A stretch of 64,000 nt of DNA from Hyunsoonleella aestuarii (GTDB taxonomy: Bacteria > Bacteroidota > Bacteroidia > Flavobacteriales > Flavobacteriaceae), in contig NZ_VAWB01000002.1 in NCBI RefSeq assembly GCF_006148925.1, forward strand, positions 248,001 through 312,000, read 5' to 3'. The notes beneath the pieces were generated by a model. It did not search any database, was not told the origin of the DNA, and saw only the letters and a program-made list of their open reading frames with translations. Both the position numbers and the translations under genes were made by a program. Within the stretch, counting starts at the first letter, position 1; every line of letters begins with the position of its first letter. Positions 54,488-63,232 of the stretch are shown here, one piece after another.

Positions 54488-55846
54488 ATGAATATAACAA
54501 TTATTGGAAGCGGTTATGTTGGACTTGTAACAGGCGCTTGTTTTTCAGAAGTGGGTATTAATGTTACATGTGTTGATGTTGATCAACAAAAGATTGATAA
54601 CCTAAGAAATGGAATTATCCCAATTTATGAACCTGGATTAGAGAAAATGATTACCAGGAATATGAATAAAGGGAGATTGCATTTTACAACAAAAATATCG
54701 GATGCCGTTAGGAGTTCTGATGTTGTTTTTATTTCTGTTGGAACACCTCCAGATGAAGATGGTAGTGCAGATTTAAAGTATGTTATTCAAGTTGCTCGAG
54801 ATTGCGGTAAACATATGAATGATTATACACTCGTAGTTACTAAAAGTACGGTTCCCGTTGGTACATCGTTAAAAGTGAAAAACGCTATCAAAGAAGAATT
54901 AGATAAAAGAAAAGTTAACATTGATTTTGATGTAGCTTCAAATCCAGAATTTCTTAAAGAAGGTGCTGCTATAGACGACTTTTTAAAACCAGATAGAATA
55001 GTGGTTGGGGTTGAAAGTACCAGAGCAGAAGAACTTTTAAATACGCTATACAAACCATTTACGCTTAACGGGCACCCAATTATATTTATGGATGTTATAT
55101 CTGCAGAAATGACTAAGTATGCAGCAAATTCTATGTTAGCTACTAAAATTAGTTTTATTAATGATATTGCAAACCTTTGTGAAATTGTTGGAGCAGATAT
55201 AAATAAAGTAAGAAAAGGTATAACTTCAGATACCCGAATTGGCAACAAATTCCTTTACCCAGGTATTGGATATGGAGGTTCGTGTTTTCCTAAAGATGTA
55301 CAAGCCTTAATTAGAACTGGAGAAGAATATCAGTACGAACTAAAGGTCTTAAAAGCAGTCGAAGCTGTAAATAATTCTCAGAAGTCCATTCTGTTTAATA
55401 AGATAATGAAATATTATGATGGCGATCTAAAAGGTAAAACAGTGGCTTTATGGGGCCTTTCTTTTAAGCCACAAACCGATGACATGCGCGAAGCCCCATC
55501 ATTAGAAATTATTAGAAAATTATTAGCGGCTGGTGCTAATGTAAGGGCATATGATCCTGTGGCATTAAATGAAGCTAAACATCACTTTGGAAATGCAATA
55601 ACTTATTGTGAAGATCAATATGAGACTTTAATAAATGCTGATTGTTTAGCTGTTTTGACAGAATGGTCAGAATTTAGAATTCCAAATTTTAAAATAATGC
55701 ACAAGTTATTAAATGTTCCTGCAGTTTTTGACGGAAGAAACATCTATGATAAAAGTGAGCTGAAAAAAATTGGATTTGATTATTTCTGCATTGGTGTTAA
55801 TACTGATAGCGATATTTTAAAACCAAAATTAAGTTTATCATATTAA
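54488..55846 (+). CDS. ugd: UDP-glucose 6-dehydrogenase
   Basis: A 452-aa NAD-dependent enzyme that oxidises UDP-glucose to UDP-glucuronate. The Rossmann loop is GSGYVGLVTGACF (7-19), followed by SVGTPPDEDGSAD, STVPVGT, the catalytic-domain SNPEFLKEGAA and the catalytic Cys in GYGGSCFPKDVQAL. The length suits the bacterial UDPGDH family. It is the first gene of the exopolysaccharide locus and supplies the substrate for the decarboxylase 18 bp downstream. Confidence 0.94.
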   Translation: MNITIIGSGYVGLVTGACFSEVGINVTCVDVDQQKIDNLRNGIIPIYEPGLEKMITRNMNKGRLHFTTKISDAVRSSDVVFISVGTPPDEDGSADLKYVIQVARDCGKHMNDYTLVVTKSTVPVGTSLKVKNAIKEELDKRKVNIDFDVASNPEFLKEGAAIDDFLKPDRIVVGVESTRAEELLNTLYKPFTLNGHPIIFMDVISAEMTKYAANSMLATKISFINDIANLCEIVGADINKVRKGITSDTRIGNKFLYPGIGYGGSCFPKDVQALIRTGEEYQYELKVLKAVEAVNNSQKSILFNKIMKYYDGDLKGKTVALWGLSFKPQTDDMREAPSLEIIRKLLAAGANVRAYDPVALNEAKHHFGNAITYCEDQYETLINADCLAVLTEWSEFRIPNFKIMHKLLNVPAVFDGRNIYDKSELKKIGFDYFCIGVNTDSDILKPKLSLSY

Positions 55847-55864
55847 ATTTTTTAATTAATTATT

Positions 55865-56803
55865 ATGATACGAAAAAAAATTCTTGTAACCGGAGGAGCT
55901 GGTTTTGTTGGATCTCATCTTTGTGAAAGATTATTAAATGAAGGAAATGAAGTTTTTTGCTTAGATAATTTCTTCACAGGACAAAAGCAAAATATTATAC
56001 ACTTATTAAGTAATCCATATTTTGAGTTGATTCGTCATGATGTTATTAACCCATTCCATATTGAGGTTGATGAAATATACAACTTAGCATGTCCAGCTTC
56101 ACCTGTTCATTATCAATATAACCCTATTAAAACTATAAAAACTTCTGTAATGGGAGCCATAAATATGTTGGGTTTAGCTAAAAGAGTTAATGCGAAAATA
56201 TTGCAAGCTTCTACAAGTGAGGTATACGGTAACCCGTTGATTCATCCTCAACCAGAATTATATTGGGGAAATGTAAATCCTATTGGAGAACGTTCTTGTT
56301 ATGACGAAGGTAAGCGAGCTGCAGAAACATTATTTAGTGACTATAATAAACAAAATAATGTTAGAATAAAGATTGTTAGAATTTTTAATACTTACGGTCC
56401 AAGAATGCATCCTAATGATGGTAGAGTGGTGTCTAATTTTATTGTTCAAGCCTTACAAAACCAAGATATTACCGTTTATGGTGTAGGTCAGCAAACTAGG
56501 AGTTTTCAATATGTTGATGATTTAGTTGAAGGTATGATTAAAATGATGGCAACAGAAGATAGTTTTACTGGACCTGTAAACATAGGAAACCCCAGCGAAT
56601 TTACAATTGTTGAGCTTGCTGAAAAAGTTATAAAGATGACGGGGTCAAAGTCAAAAATTGTATACCAACCTTTACCGTCTGATGACCCTTTGATGAGAAA
56701 ACCAGAGATTTCTATTGCGAAAAAAGAACTTAACTGGACCCCCAATATAAAACTAGAAACTGGTTTAGAAAAAACGATTAAGTTTTTTCAAACGATTATC
56801 TAA
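55865..56803 (+). CDS. UDP-glucuronate decarboxylase (UDP-xylose synthase)
   Basis: A 312-aa extended SDR enzyme. Motifs are [15 protein letters not shown] (NAD loop), [22 protein letters not shown] and the catalytic Tyr/Lys pair [11 protein letters not shown], followed by [10 protein letters not shown] and VNIGNPSEF. These match UDP-xylose synthase (Uxs): UDP-glucuronate is decarboxylated to UDP-xylose. Together with ugd this gives UDP-xylose, pointing to a xylose-containing polysaccharide. Confidence 0.9.
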   Translation: MIRKKILVTGGAGFVGSHLCERLLNEGNEVFCLDNFFTGQKQNIIHLLSNPYFELIRHDVINPFHIEVDEIYNLACPASPVHYQYNPIKTIKTSVMGAINMLGLAKRVNAKILQASTSEVYGNPLIHPQPELYWGNVNPIGERSCYDEGKRAAETLFSDYNKQNNVRIKIVRIFNTYGPRMHPNDGRVVSNFIVQALQNQDITVYGVGQQTRSFQYVDDLVEGMIKMMATEDSFTGPVNIGNPSEFTIVELAEKVIKMTGSKSKIVYQPLPSDDPLMRKPEISIAKKELNWTPNIKLETGLEKTIKFFQTII

Positions 56804-56828
56804 TTCCATAGCATATATATTCAAAATC

Positions 56829-57215
56829 ATGAAGAAAAAAATACTAATTGTTGATGACGAATTAACAACATGTGCATTATTAGAGCACTTTTTATCAAAG
56901 CAATATAATGTTGTTACTAAAACATCTGGATTACAGGCATTAATTTGGTTAGAGCAGGATTTGCCAGATTTAATTATAAGTGATATTCAAATGACTGAAA
57001 TGAATGGTTTCGATTTCTTGAAAGAAATTAGGTTAAAGGGTTATACCAAGCACACTCCAGTTATAATGCTTTCCGGTCGCACTGAGAGTAAAGAACGTAT
57101 AAAATGTTATCAATTAGGAGCTCAGGATTACCTGATGAAACCATTTAATCCAGAGGAACTTGAGGAAGTAGTTAAAAAGAATTTATTCCCAATTCATTAT
57201 TCTAGTAATTGGTAA
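56829..57215 (+). CDS. single-domain response regulator (CheY-like)
   Basis: A 128-aa intact receiver: Asp9-Asp10 pocket (IVDDE), phosphoacceptor Asp55 in LIISDIQMTEMNGFDFL, Thr/Ser in VIMLSGRTES and Lys in YLMKPFNPEEL. It has no output domain. It lies between UDP-xylose synthesis and the priming transferase, whose N-terminal domain is a dead receiver, so it may act on that enzyme or on the secretion machinery. That is inference. Confidence 0.9.
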   Translation: MKKKILIVDDELTTCALLEHFLSKQYNVVTKTSGLQALIWLEQDLPDLIISDIQMTEMNGFDFLKEIRLKGYTKHTPVIMLSGRTESKERIKCYQLGAQDYLMKPFNPEELEEVVKKNLFPIHYSSNW

Positions 57216-57271
57216 ACTTAACTGCTCTTTAAATCAAATCTAATCATAAAAACTCATTAAATATTTTTGTT

Positions 57272-58459
57272 ATGACTATACTTTATGTAGGAAACTCACC
57301 AGAAAGTTATAGCCGCTGTGCTAAAGAAAAAAATATTGAAATTATTACAGCTAGCAATTCTCTAGAAGCCTTAAAATTTTTAAACAAAATAAAGGATATA
57401 TCTGTTATTATATGTAGTTATAATTTACCTGGTAATAGTGGAATGTTTTTATATGAAAGTATTGTAGAAGAACCATCAATAAAGGACACACCTTTTATAT
57501 TATTATCTGAAGAATATAACAAAAACCTTTTTGAACAATCTTTTAAGAAAGGTATTAGCGATTATTTTGTTGTTAAAAGTACAGAGGTTAACCACATAAT
57601 AGACAAAGCACAATCATTACAGTATTTTAAAGGAAATGAAAAAAAAGTAAATAAAGATTTAGATCAAAAAGTAGCGTATAAGATACCGACATCTAAGAGA
57701 GCGTTTGATATTGTTTTTGCTTCATTGGCATTAGTTGCTCTATCCCCGTTATTGTTAATTATAATGCTTGCTATTCGTTTGGAGTCTAAGGGTAAAGTCT
57801 ATTACAATGCAAAACGCGTTGGTAGGAAAACCTTTGATTTTTATAAACTACGGTCCATGAGAACAGGATCTGATGAATTAATAAAAAAACTAGCAAAAGA
57901 AAAAAATCAATATAATTCAGAAAAAGCAGAAGTAACAATAAACTTAAATAAAGTCTGTCCCAAATGCGAAAAGTTAAAAGAGGGTCAGTTTTGTTCTCCA
58001 ATCCTGCATGTAGACAATAATGAAATATGTGATTACTGGTATAACTATCAGAAAAAAGAAGTCGAAAAAAACAAATCTACGTTTATAAAAATAGTAGATG
58101 ATCCTAGAATTACAAAAGTTGGGAAAATTATAAGAAATACAAGTATAGATGAATTACCTCAATTAATTAATGTTTTAAAAGGAGACATGTCTATCGTTGG
58201 AAATCGTCCGTTACCTGTTTATGAGGCAGAACTACTTACCAAAGATGAGTTGTCAAAACGCTTTCTGGCACCGGCAGGTATAACAGGATTATGGCAAGTT
58301 GAATTGCGCGGAAAAGGTGGGGATATGTCGGAACAAGAACGAATGCAGTTAGATAGTAAATATGCTGATTATTTTATAGGGAACAATTATTCTTTTTGGT
58401 ATGATGTTCAAATAATTTTGAAAACAATACCTGCTCTAATGCAAAAAAGTTCAGTTTAA
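57272..58459 (+). CDS. priming sugar transferase fused to a degenerate receiver domain
   Basis: A 395-aa protein. Residues 1-115 fold like a receiver (ILYVGNSPES..., ISVIICSYNLPGNSG, PFILLSEEYN), but the acidic pair is replaced by Gly-Asn and the phosphoacceptor Asp by Ser49, so it cannot be phosphorylated in the usual way. Residues about 140-390 are a bacterial sugar transferase: one membrane helix (about 148-170), ESKGKVYYNAKRVGR, YKLRSMRTGSDE, DDPRITKVGKIIRNTSIDELPQ and APAGITGLWQV. An insert at about 205-270 has four Cys (229, 232, 241, 253). It likely transfers a sugar-1-phosphate to undecaprenyl phosphate. Confidence 0.88.
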   Translation: MTILYVGNSPESYSRCAKEKNIEIITASNSLEALKFLNKIKDISVIICSYNLPGNSGMFLYESIVEEPSIKDTPFILLSEEYNKNLFEQSFKKGISDYFVVKSTEVNHIIDKAQSLQYFKGNEKKVNKDLDQKVAYKIPTSKRAFDIVFASLALVALSPLLLIIMLAIRLESKGKVYYNAKRVGRKTFDFYKLRSMRTGSDELIKKLAKEKNQYNSEKAEVTINLNKVCPKCEKLKEGQFCSPILHVDNNEICDYWYNYQKKEVEKNKSTFIKIVDDPRITKVGKIIRNTSIDELPQLINVLKGDMSIVGNRPLPVYEAELLTKDELSKRFLAPAGITGLWQVELRGKGGDMSEQERMQLDSKYADYFIGNNYSFWYDVQIILKTIPALMQKSSV

Positions 58460-58462
58460 CAA

Positions 58463-59206
58463 ATGAAATTAATTATGAAACGAAAGATAGAATTAATAGT
58501 ATATGTGTTCCTTTTTTTCCTAACAATTCAACAAGTTGAGGCACAGAATGAGGTTTCTGATTCTAAATCAGAATCTATTGAACTTCTAATACCATCATTA
58601 CAGACATTAATAGATTCTGCAAAAGTTAATAATGGATTGGTGAAATATAGACGTTTAGAAATAGAAGCCAAGGAATCTAATTTAAAATCCAAACGAAAAT
58701 ATTGGACTAGAAACTTTGGTATTCAAGCTGATTCAAGATATGGAACATTCAATAATTTTGCTACAGTAACTGGAGATAATTCAACAGTAAATCTTGCTAG
58801 TAACACACAACAATTTAATTATAACGTTGGGTTATATTTAAAAATCCCTGTTTTTGATGTTATAAACCGGAAATCTCAAATAAAGCAAGCCAAGGCAGAA
58901 TATGAGCAGGCTAAAAGCATGGTGAAATCACAAGAAGATGAGTTAATAGAAATTGTGATTAGATATTATGAAGATTTGGTGCTTAAGCAAAGTTTACTTG
59001 AATTAAGATCTGAAAACATTGGTAATGCCAGAGTAAACATGGAAATGGTAGAAAAGGAATTTAAAAATGGGCTAGTTGAGATTACAGAATATGTTAGAAT
59101 CTCAGACATGACATCAAGAATTGCAGCTGAATTCATGAAGGCAAAATCAGATTTTTTAATTTCTAAAAAATTGTTAGAAAACTTAGTTGGCTTTCAAATT
59201 AACTAA
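58463..59206 (+). CDS. half-length TolC family outer membrane protein
   Basis: A 247-aa exported protein. The signal peptide ends near EAQ, residue 28. The rest resembles one TolC repeat: a long helix (LQTLIDSAKVNNGLV...), a beta-strand pair (FGIQADSRYGTF..., NVGLYLKIPVFD) and the return helices (QIKQAKAEYEQAKSMVKSQ...). Full TolC proteins have two such repeats and about 430-500 residues, so this is half size. It could oligomerise as more subunits, or it could be a degenerate remnant. An alternative start at 58475 is possible. It is 3 bp after the sugar transferase gene. Confidence 0.75.
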   Translation: MKLIMKRKIELIVYVFLFFLTIQQVEAQNEVSDSKSESIELLIPSLQTLIDSAKVNNGLVKYRRLEIEAKESNLKSKRKYWTRNFGIQADSRYGTFNNFATVTGDNSTVNLASNTQQFNYNVGLYLKIPVFDVINRKSQIKQAKAEYEQAKSMVKSQEDELIEIVIRYYEDLVLKQSLLELRSENIGNARVNMEMVEKEFKNGLVEITEYVRISDMTSRIAAEFMKAKSDFLISKKLLENLVGFQIN

Positions 59207-59334
59207 ATAATCATTTATATATCTAACAATAACTCTTCCCATTAAGGCTTTTTTTAAGTAAACTCTCTTTTACATCTAGCCAAATTTTCAAATTAAATTA
59301 AAATGCAATTTTTTGACATAAAAAAGATTCCATT

Positions 59335-59399
59335 CAACTACACATAAGTTCTAACCATCGAAATATATCACCAGTATCTTTATTATGAATGTAAGTTTG
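59335..59399 (+). promoter_or_regulatory. putative LytTR-type operator B and -7 box before the wzc-like gene
   Basis: CAACTACAC (59335-59343) and CATCGAAAT (59356-59364) are 21 bp apart. TAAGTTTG (59392-59399) starts 36 bp after the second repeat. The -7 box ends 70 bp before the start of the wzc-like gene. The match to the ugd site is 12 of 12 in CATCGAAATATA and 8 of 8 in the -7 box. It splits the exopolysaccharide locus into two coregulated units. Confidence 0.7.
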
Positions 59400-59469
59400 A
59401 CCTATTAAAAAAAGTTAAAATTAATTTAAAATATTAAAAGGTTATTAAAATTATTTTAATCCCCAAAAA

Positions 59470-61851
59470 ATGAAACTGATAGACTTCATAAAATTAATAT
59501 TAAAACATAAAGTAATACTCATTTTTGTGCCATTACTGATTGGTTGTCTTGCAATACTACTAACAAGTAATCCAAATCATAAATATTACTCACAGACAAT
59601 GCTATTTACAGGTTTGGCTTCTGGCTCATCCATTGATATGGATAAGTCCTTTAATTATTTCGCGTCCAATATTGCATTTGATAACTTAATTAACATTATT
59701 AATTCAAGAGAAACTCAAGAGGAAGTTGCCGTTAGATTATTGAGTCAACATTTATTACTAGATGGACCTGATGATAGATTTATTTCAAGTAAAAATTATA
59801 ATGAACTTAAAAATGAAATACCACAAGACATATACAAATATGTTGTAAAATCATCTAAAACTAATACTGAAAATGAATTTTCAGAAAATTATGAAAATGG
59901 GGGTGTAAAGTCTTTACCTGAATCTATTAATAAGATAGATTATGAGCAAACGGTTACTAATCTAATGGCTTTAATGAATAGTGATAATGTGAATTTTGTT
60001 TATTCATTATTAAATTTTGAACACCCAGTATATTCTTTAGAAACTATGTCAAAGGTGAAATCTATCAGAATCTCTAATAGTGATTTAGTAAAAATCAGTT
60101 ATGAGGCGGATGATCCAGCTATTTGTCAACAAACCTTAGCCATTTTTAATGAGGTATGCATTAGAAAGTATAAAGATTTAAAAGAAAACGGGTCTGATGC
60201 TGTGGTTAAGTATTTTGAAGCACAACTTGAAAAATCACAAAAAAACTTAACTGCTATTGAAGAAAGACTATTAAAATTTAATCAAGATAATAGTATAATT
60301 AATTACTATGAGCAAAGTAAGGCTGTGGCTATTGTTAAGGAAGAGTTAGAAGTAGAATATAGCAATAAAAGAGCTGATCTTGCTGGTTCAGAGGCTTCAA
60401 CTAGAAAACTAGAACAAAAGCTAAAAATTCAAGAATTAATTCAGAATAAGAATGATAAGATATTAAAAAACAAAAAGCTTCTGGGAGATTTACAATATAA
60501 GATTGTAATGATGGAAGCTAAATCTTTAGAATCTGAAGAACGTTTAAATAATCTTAATAGCTTAAAAAAAGAAGCTAATAATCTAGAAAAGGAAATAGAA
60601 TCTAGTGTTAGTCAATTATATTCATTTCAAAATAGCGTCGAAGGGGTTCCTATAAAAAAAGTTTTACCTCAATGGGTAGATCAGATAGTGGAGACTGAAG
60701 ACCTAAAGGCTAAACTTAATGTTATGGATACACGTAATAAAGAGTTTGAACAAAAATATGCCAATTATGCACCAGCAGGGGCAAATCTTAAACGTATAGA
60801 GCGTGAAATTAATGTAGCCGAAGAAGAATACCTTGAGATTTTACACGGACTAAATCTTGCTAAATTAAAGTATCAAGACACCCAGTTATCTAGTAATCTA
60901 AAAGCAGTAGACCCACCATATTTCCCTTTAAAACCAATGCCTTCAAAAAGGAAATTGATAATAATTGCCGTTTTGTTAGTAAGTTTTATTATGCTATTAG
61001 GGGTCATTTTGGTTATGGAATATTTTGATAATACCTTGAAAAATATTGATATAGCAGAAGAGAAACTTAATATTCCTGCAATGGGAATGCTAGCTAAACT
61101 TTTTAAATCAAATAGTCAAATAGATTTAGTTAGTATTCAAGATAGATTGATGGACATTTTTATGCAAAACTTAAATCATACCCTTAAAAAGCAAAATACC
61201 TTCAATCAGCCTAAGGTCATTACTATTTTTAGCATGCAAAAGGACGAAGGTAAAACAGTAATTGCAAATAATATTGCTAGAAAACTAGAGCAATCAGGTA
61301 AAACAGTTTTATTCCTTAATCATTCAAATATTGAAAAACAAAAAAATAATAAAACCAAGCATTCTCGTCTGCATAAACTTTTAGGGTATCAAGACCCAAG
61401 AAATGACTATAGCCATCCATTTTTAAAAACGTCTACTGAAGAAACAGATGGTATAGATGTGAAAGCATATAAGGTAGATAAAACCTTTTATAATGCTAAA
61501 ACTTTTGAAGACTTGAATCGTAACATCTCTGCGAAAATAAAACAAGATTCTGATTTTGTAATTATAGAATTGCCGAATATTTTGGAAATTAATTATCCGG
61601 CAGATTTAATGATAAATACAGACATAGCATTACTCGTGTGTAGGTCAAACAGACTTTGGTCTAAAGCGGATGAGAGTTTGTTAAATAACGTCAAAGAGCT
61701 TACACCTTCTAAGTTACAATTCATTATAAATGGTGTGGAATTGAATGAGGTTGAGGCACTCGTAGGAGAGTTGGTTAAGGAAAGATCGAAATTCAGAAGA
61801 CGGATAAAAAATATTCTTAGACTACAGTTTTATTCAGAAAGTCATATATAA
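59470..61851 (+). CDS. Wzc/GumC-like polysaccharide copolymerase with degenerate ATPase domain
   Basis: A 793-aa inner-membrane protein. It has TM1 (about 14-33), a periplasmic Wzz region with long coiled coil (about 225-400), TM2 (about 494-517) and a cytoplasmic BY-kinase-like domain (about 570-790). The Walker A stretch reads SMQKDEGKTVIANN, with the first Gly missing. The A' motif is VLFLNHSN instead of LLIDxDxR, and Walker B is FVIIELP instead of an Asp. The Tyr-rich tail of Wzc is reduced to one Tyr near the end. Chain-length control is likely; kinase activity is doubtful. Confidence 0.85.
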   Translation: MKLIDFIKLILKHKVILIFVPLLIGCLAILLTSNPNHKYYSQTMLFTGLASGSSIDMDKSFNYFASNIAFDNLINIINSRETQEEVAVRLLSQHLLLDGPDDRFISSKNYNELKNEIPQDIYKYVVKSSKTNTENEFSENYENGGVKSLPESINKIDYEQTVTNLMALMNSDNVNFVYSLLNFEHPVYSLETMSKVKSIRISNSDLVKISYEADDPAICQQTLAIFNEVCIRKYKDLKENGSDAVVKYFEAQLEKSQKNLTAIEERLLKFNQDNSIINYYEQSKAVAIVKEELEVEYSNKRADLAGSEASTRKLEQKLKIQELIQNKNDKILKNKKLLGDLQYKIVMMEAKSLESEERLNNLNSLKKEANNLEKEIESSVSQLYSFQNSVEGVPIKKVLPQWVDQIVETEDLKAKLNVMDTRNKEFEQKYANYAPAGANLKRIEREINVAEEEYLEILHGLNLAKLKYQDTQLSSNLKAVDPPYFPLKPMPSKRKLIIIAVLLVSFIMLLGVILVMEYFDNTLKNIDIAEEKLNIPAMGMLAKLFKSNSQIDLVSIQDRLMDIFMQNLNHTLKKQNTFNQPKVITIFSMQKDEGKTVIANNIARKLEQSGKTVLFLNHSNIEKQKNNKTKHSRLHKLLGYQDPRNDYSHPFLKTSTEETDGIDVKAYKVDKTFYNAKTFEDLNRNISAKIKQDSDFVIIELPNILEINYPADLMINTDIALLVCRSNRLWSKADESLLNNVKELTPSKLQFIINGVELNEVEALVGELVKERSKFRRRIKNILRLQFYSESHI

Positions 61852-61855
61852 GTAA

Positions 61856-63223
61856 ATGTATCATTTTATAGCAAAAATTTTAAAAGAAGATAATTTCTTG
61901 TCATTAGCGGGAAACCTCATTATCGCTGTTTTTGGTCTTGGTAGTTTTGCCTTGATAGCTAGGGACCTAGATCCAATATATTTTGCACAGTGGGTGTTAT
62001 TTGTTTCGGGAGGAGCTTTAGTTGAAATGTTACGCTTTGGAGTAACTAATAATGGTTTAGTTAGATTTTTAAGTGGTGCGTCTAAAAAGGAAAGCGCTGA
62101 ATTAATAGGTTCTAATGTATTTATAAGCTTTGTTACTACTCTGATAATAGTAGCATTGCTAATTGGTTTTAAGTTTCTATTTAAAGATTCTATAAACAAT
62201 TCTGGTTATGTTCTCTTTTTTTCTTGGTACCCTATATTGGCATTTGTAAACCTACCATGGAACAATGCGCTTGTTGTAATGCAGGCAAAAATGAATTACG
62301 GAAAAATTCTTGTTATAAAATCTATTAATAGTGGTTTGTTCTTTTTGTTTCTAGTCCTTAATTATATCGTGTTTAAACTTTCTGTAATTGAATTAGTTTG
62401 GACATTGATTATCATAAACCTTTTTACATCTACGCTCTGTGTTATTAAAAACTGGGACGGTTTAAAGTTCATAAAAAAGGCGAATAAAGCAACCAATAAA
62501 ACTCTATTAAATTTTGGTAAGTATAGTACATTTACATTAATTGGAACAAATCTATTAAGGAATGCAGACATACTTATTATAAGTATAAGCCCTCTGGGAA
62601 GTGCTGCAGTTGCGTTGTTTAGTATTCCATTAAAATTAACAGAATTACAACAAATTCCGTTGAGAAGTTTTGCTGCTACAGCTTTTCCCAAAATGTCAAA
62701 AGCCAGTTTGGAAGGAAATATTAAAAAAGTACAAAGCCTATTTCATTCATACTCTGGCGCTTTAACATATTTATTCTTATTTATTTCTATAATCACGTTT
62801 ATTTTTGCTGAATTTTTTGTTGTATTAATTTCAGGTTATCAATATTTAGACCCAGCTACTACAAGTTTCAATATTGTAACACTTGTTAGAATACTTTCGG
62901 TGTATGGTCTACTTTTGCCTATTGATAGAATGACAGGAATTGGTTTAGATAGTATTAATAAACCAAATATTAATGCCTTAAAAGTAATAGTAATGTTAGG
63001 CGCAAATATTATTGGGGATTTAATTGCTGTTTACATTTTTAATTCCTTAGAACTAGTTGCCGTATCTACGTTGGTGTTTACTTCAATTGGAATAGTTTTA
63101 GGCTGGTACTTCCTTAATAAGGAATGTAAAATAACCTCAATTGAAATATATAAAAGCGGTAATAGGTTTTATAATGGGCTGTGGCTTCAAACTAAGGTTC
63201 TTTTACAACAATTTAAGGTTTAA
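61856..63223 (+). CDS. polysaccharide flippase (Wzx/MATE-like)
   Basis: A 455-aa inner-membrane protein with about 12-14 hydrophobic helices and short loops, of the oligosaccharide flippase family. Early segments (LAGNLIIAVFGLGSFALIAR, then MLRFGVTNNGLVRFLSG) and the middle RNADILIISISPLGSAAVALF are typical of Wzx-type proteins, which flip lipid-linked oligosaccharide to the periplasm. It starts 4 bp after the Wzc-like gene and is in the same unit. Confidence 0.88.
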   Translation: MYHFIAKILKEDNFLSLAGNLIIAVFGLGSFALIARDLDPIYFAQWVLFVSGGALVEMLRFGVTNNGLVRFLSGASKKESAELIGSNVFISFVTTLIIVALLIGFKFLFKDSINNSGYVLFFSWYPILAFVNLPWNNALVVMQAKMNYGKILVIKSINSGLFFLFLVLNYIVFKLSVIELVWTLIIINLFTSTLCVIKNWDGLKFIKKANKATNKTLLNFGKYSTFTLIGTNLLRNADILIISISPLGSAAVALFSIPLKLTELQQIPLRSFAATAFPKMSKASLEGNIKKVQSLFHSYSGALTYLFLFISIITFIFAEFFVVLISGYQYLDPATTSFNIVTLVRILSVYGLLLPIDRMTGIGLDSINKPNINALKVIVMLGANIIGDLIAVYIFNSLELVAVSTLVFTSIGIVLGWYFLNKECKITSIEIYKSGNRFYNGLWLQTKVLLQQFKV

Positions 63224-63232
63224 AAATAAGGT

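Noticed and set aside
54823-55248. Minus-strand 141-aa frame opposite ugd
   Set aside because: It is the antisense of ugd; the hydrophobic composition follows from the complement of conserved codons.
57262-57269. TATTTTTG just before the sugar transferase ATG
   Set aside because: Only 2 bp before the ATG and no -33 box; too close to serve as a promoter, and the gene is probably read from upstream.
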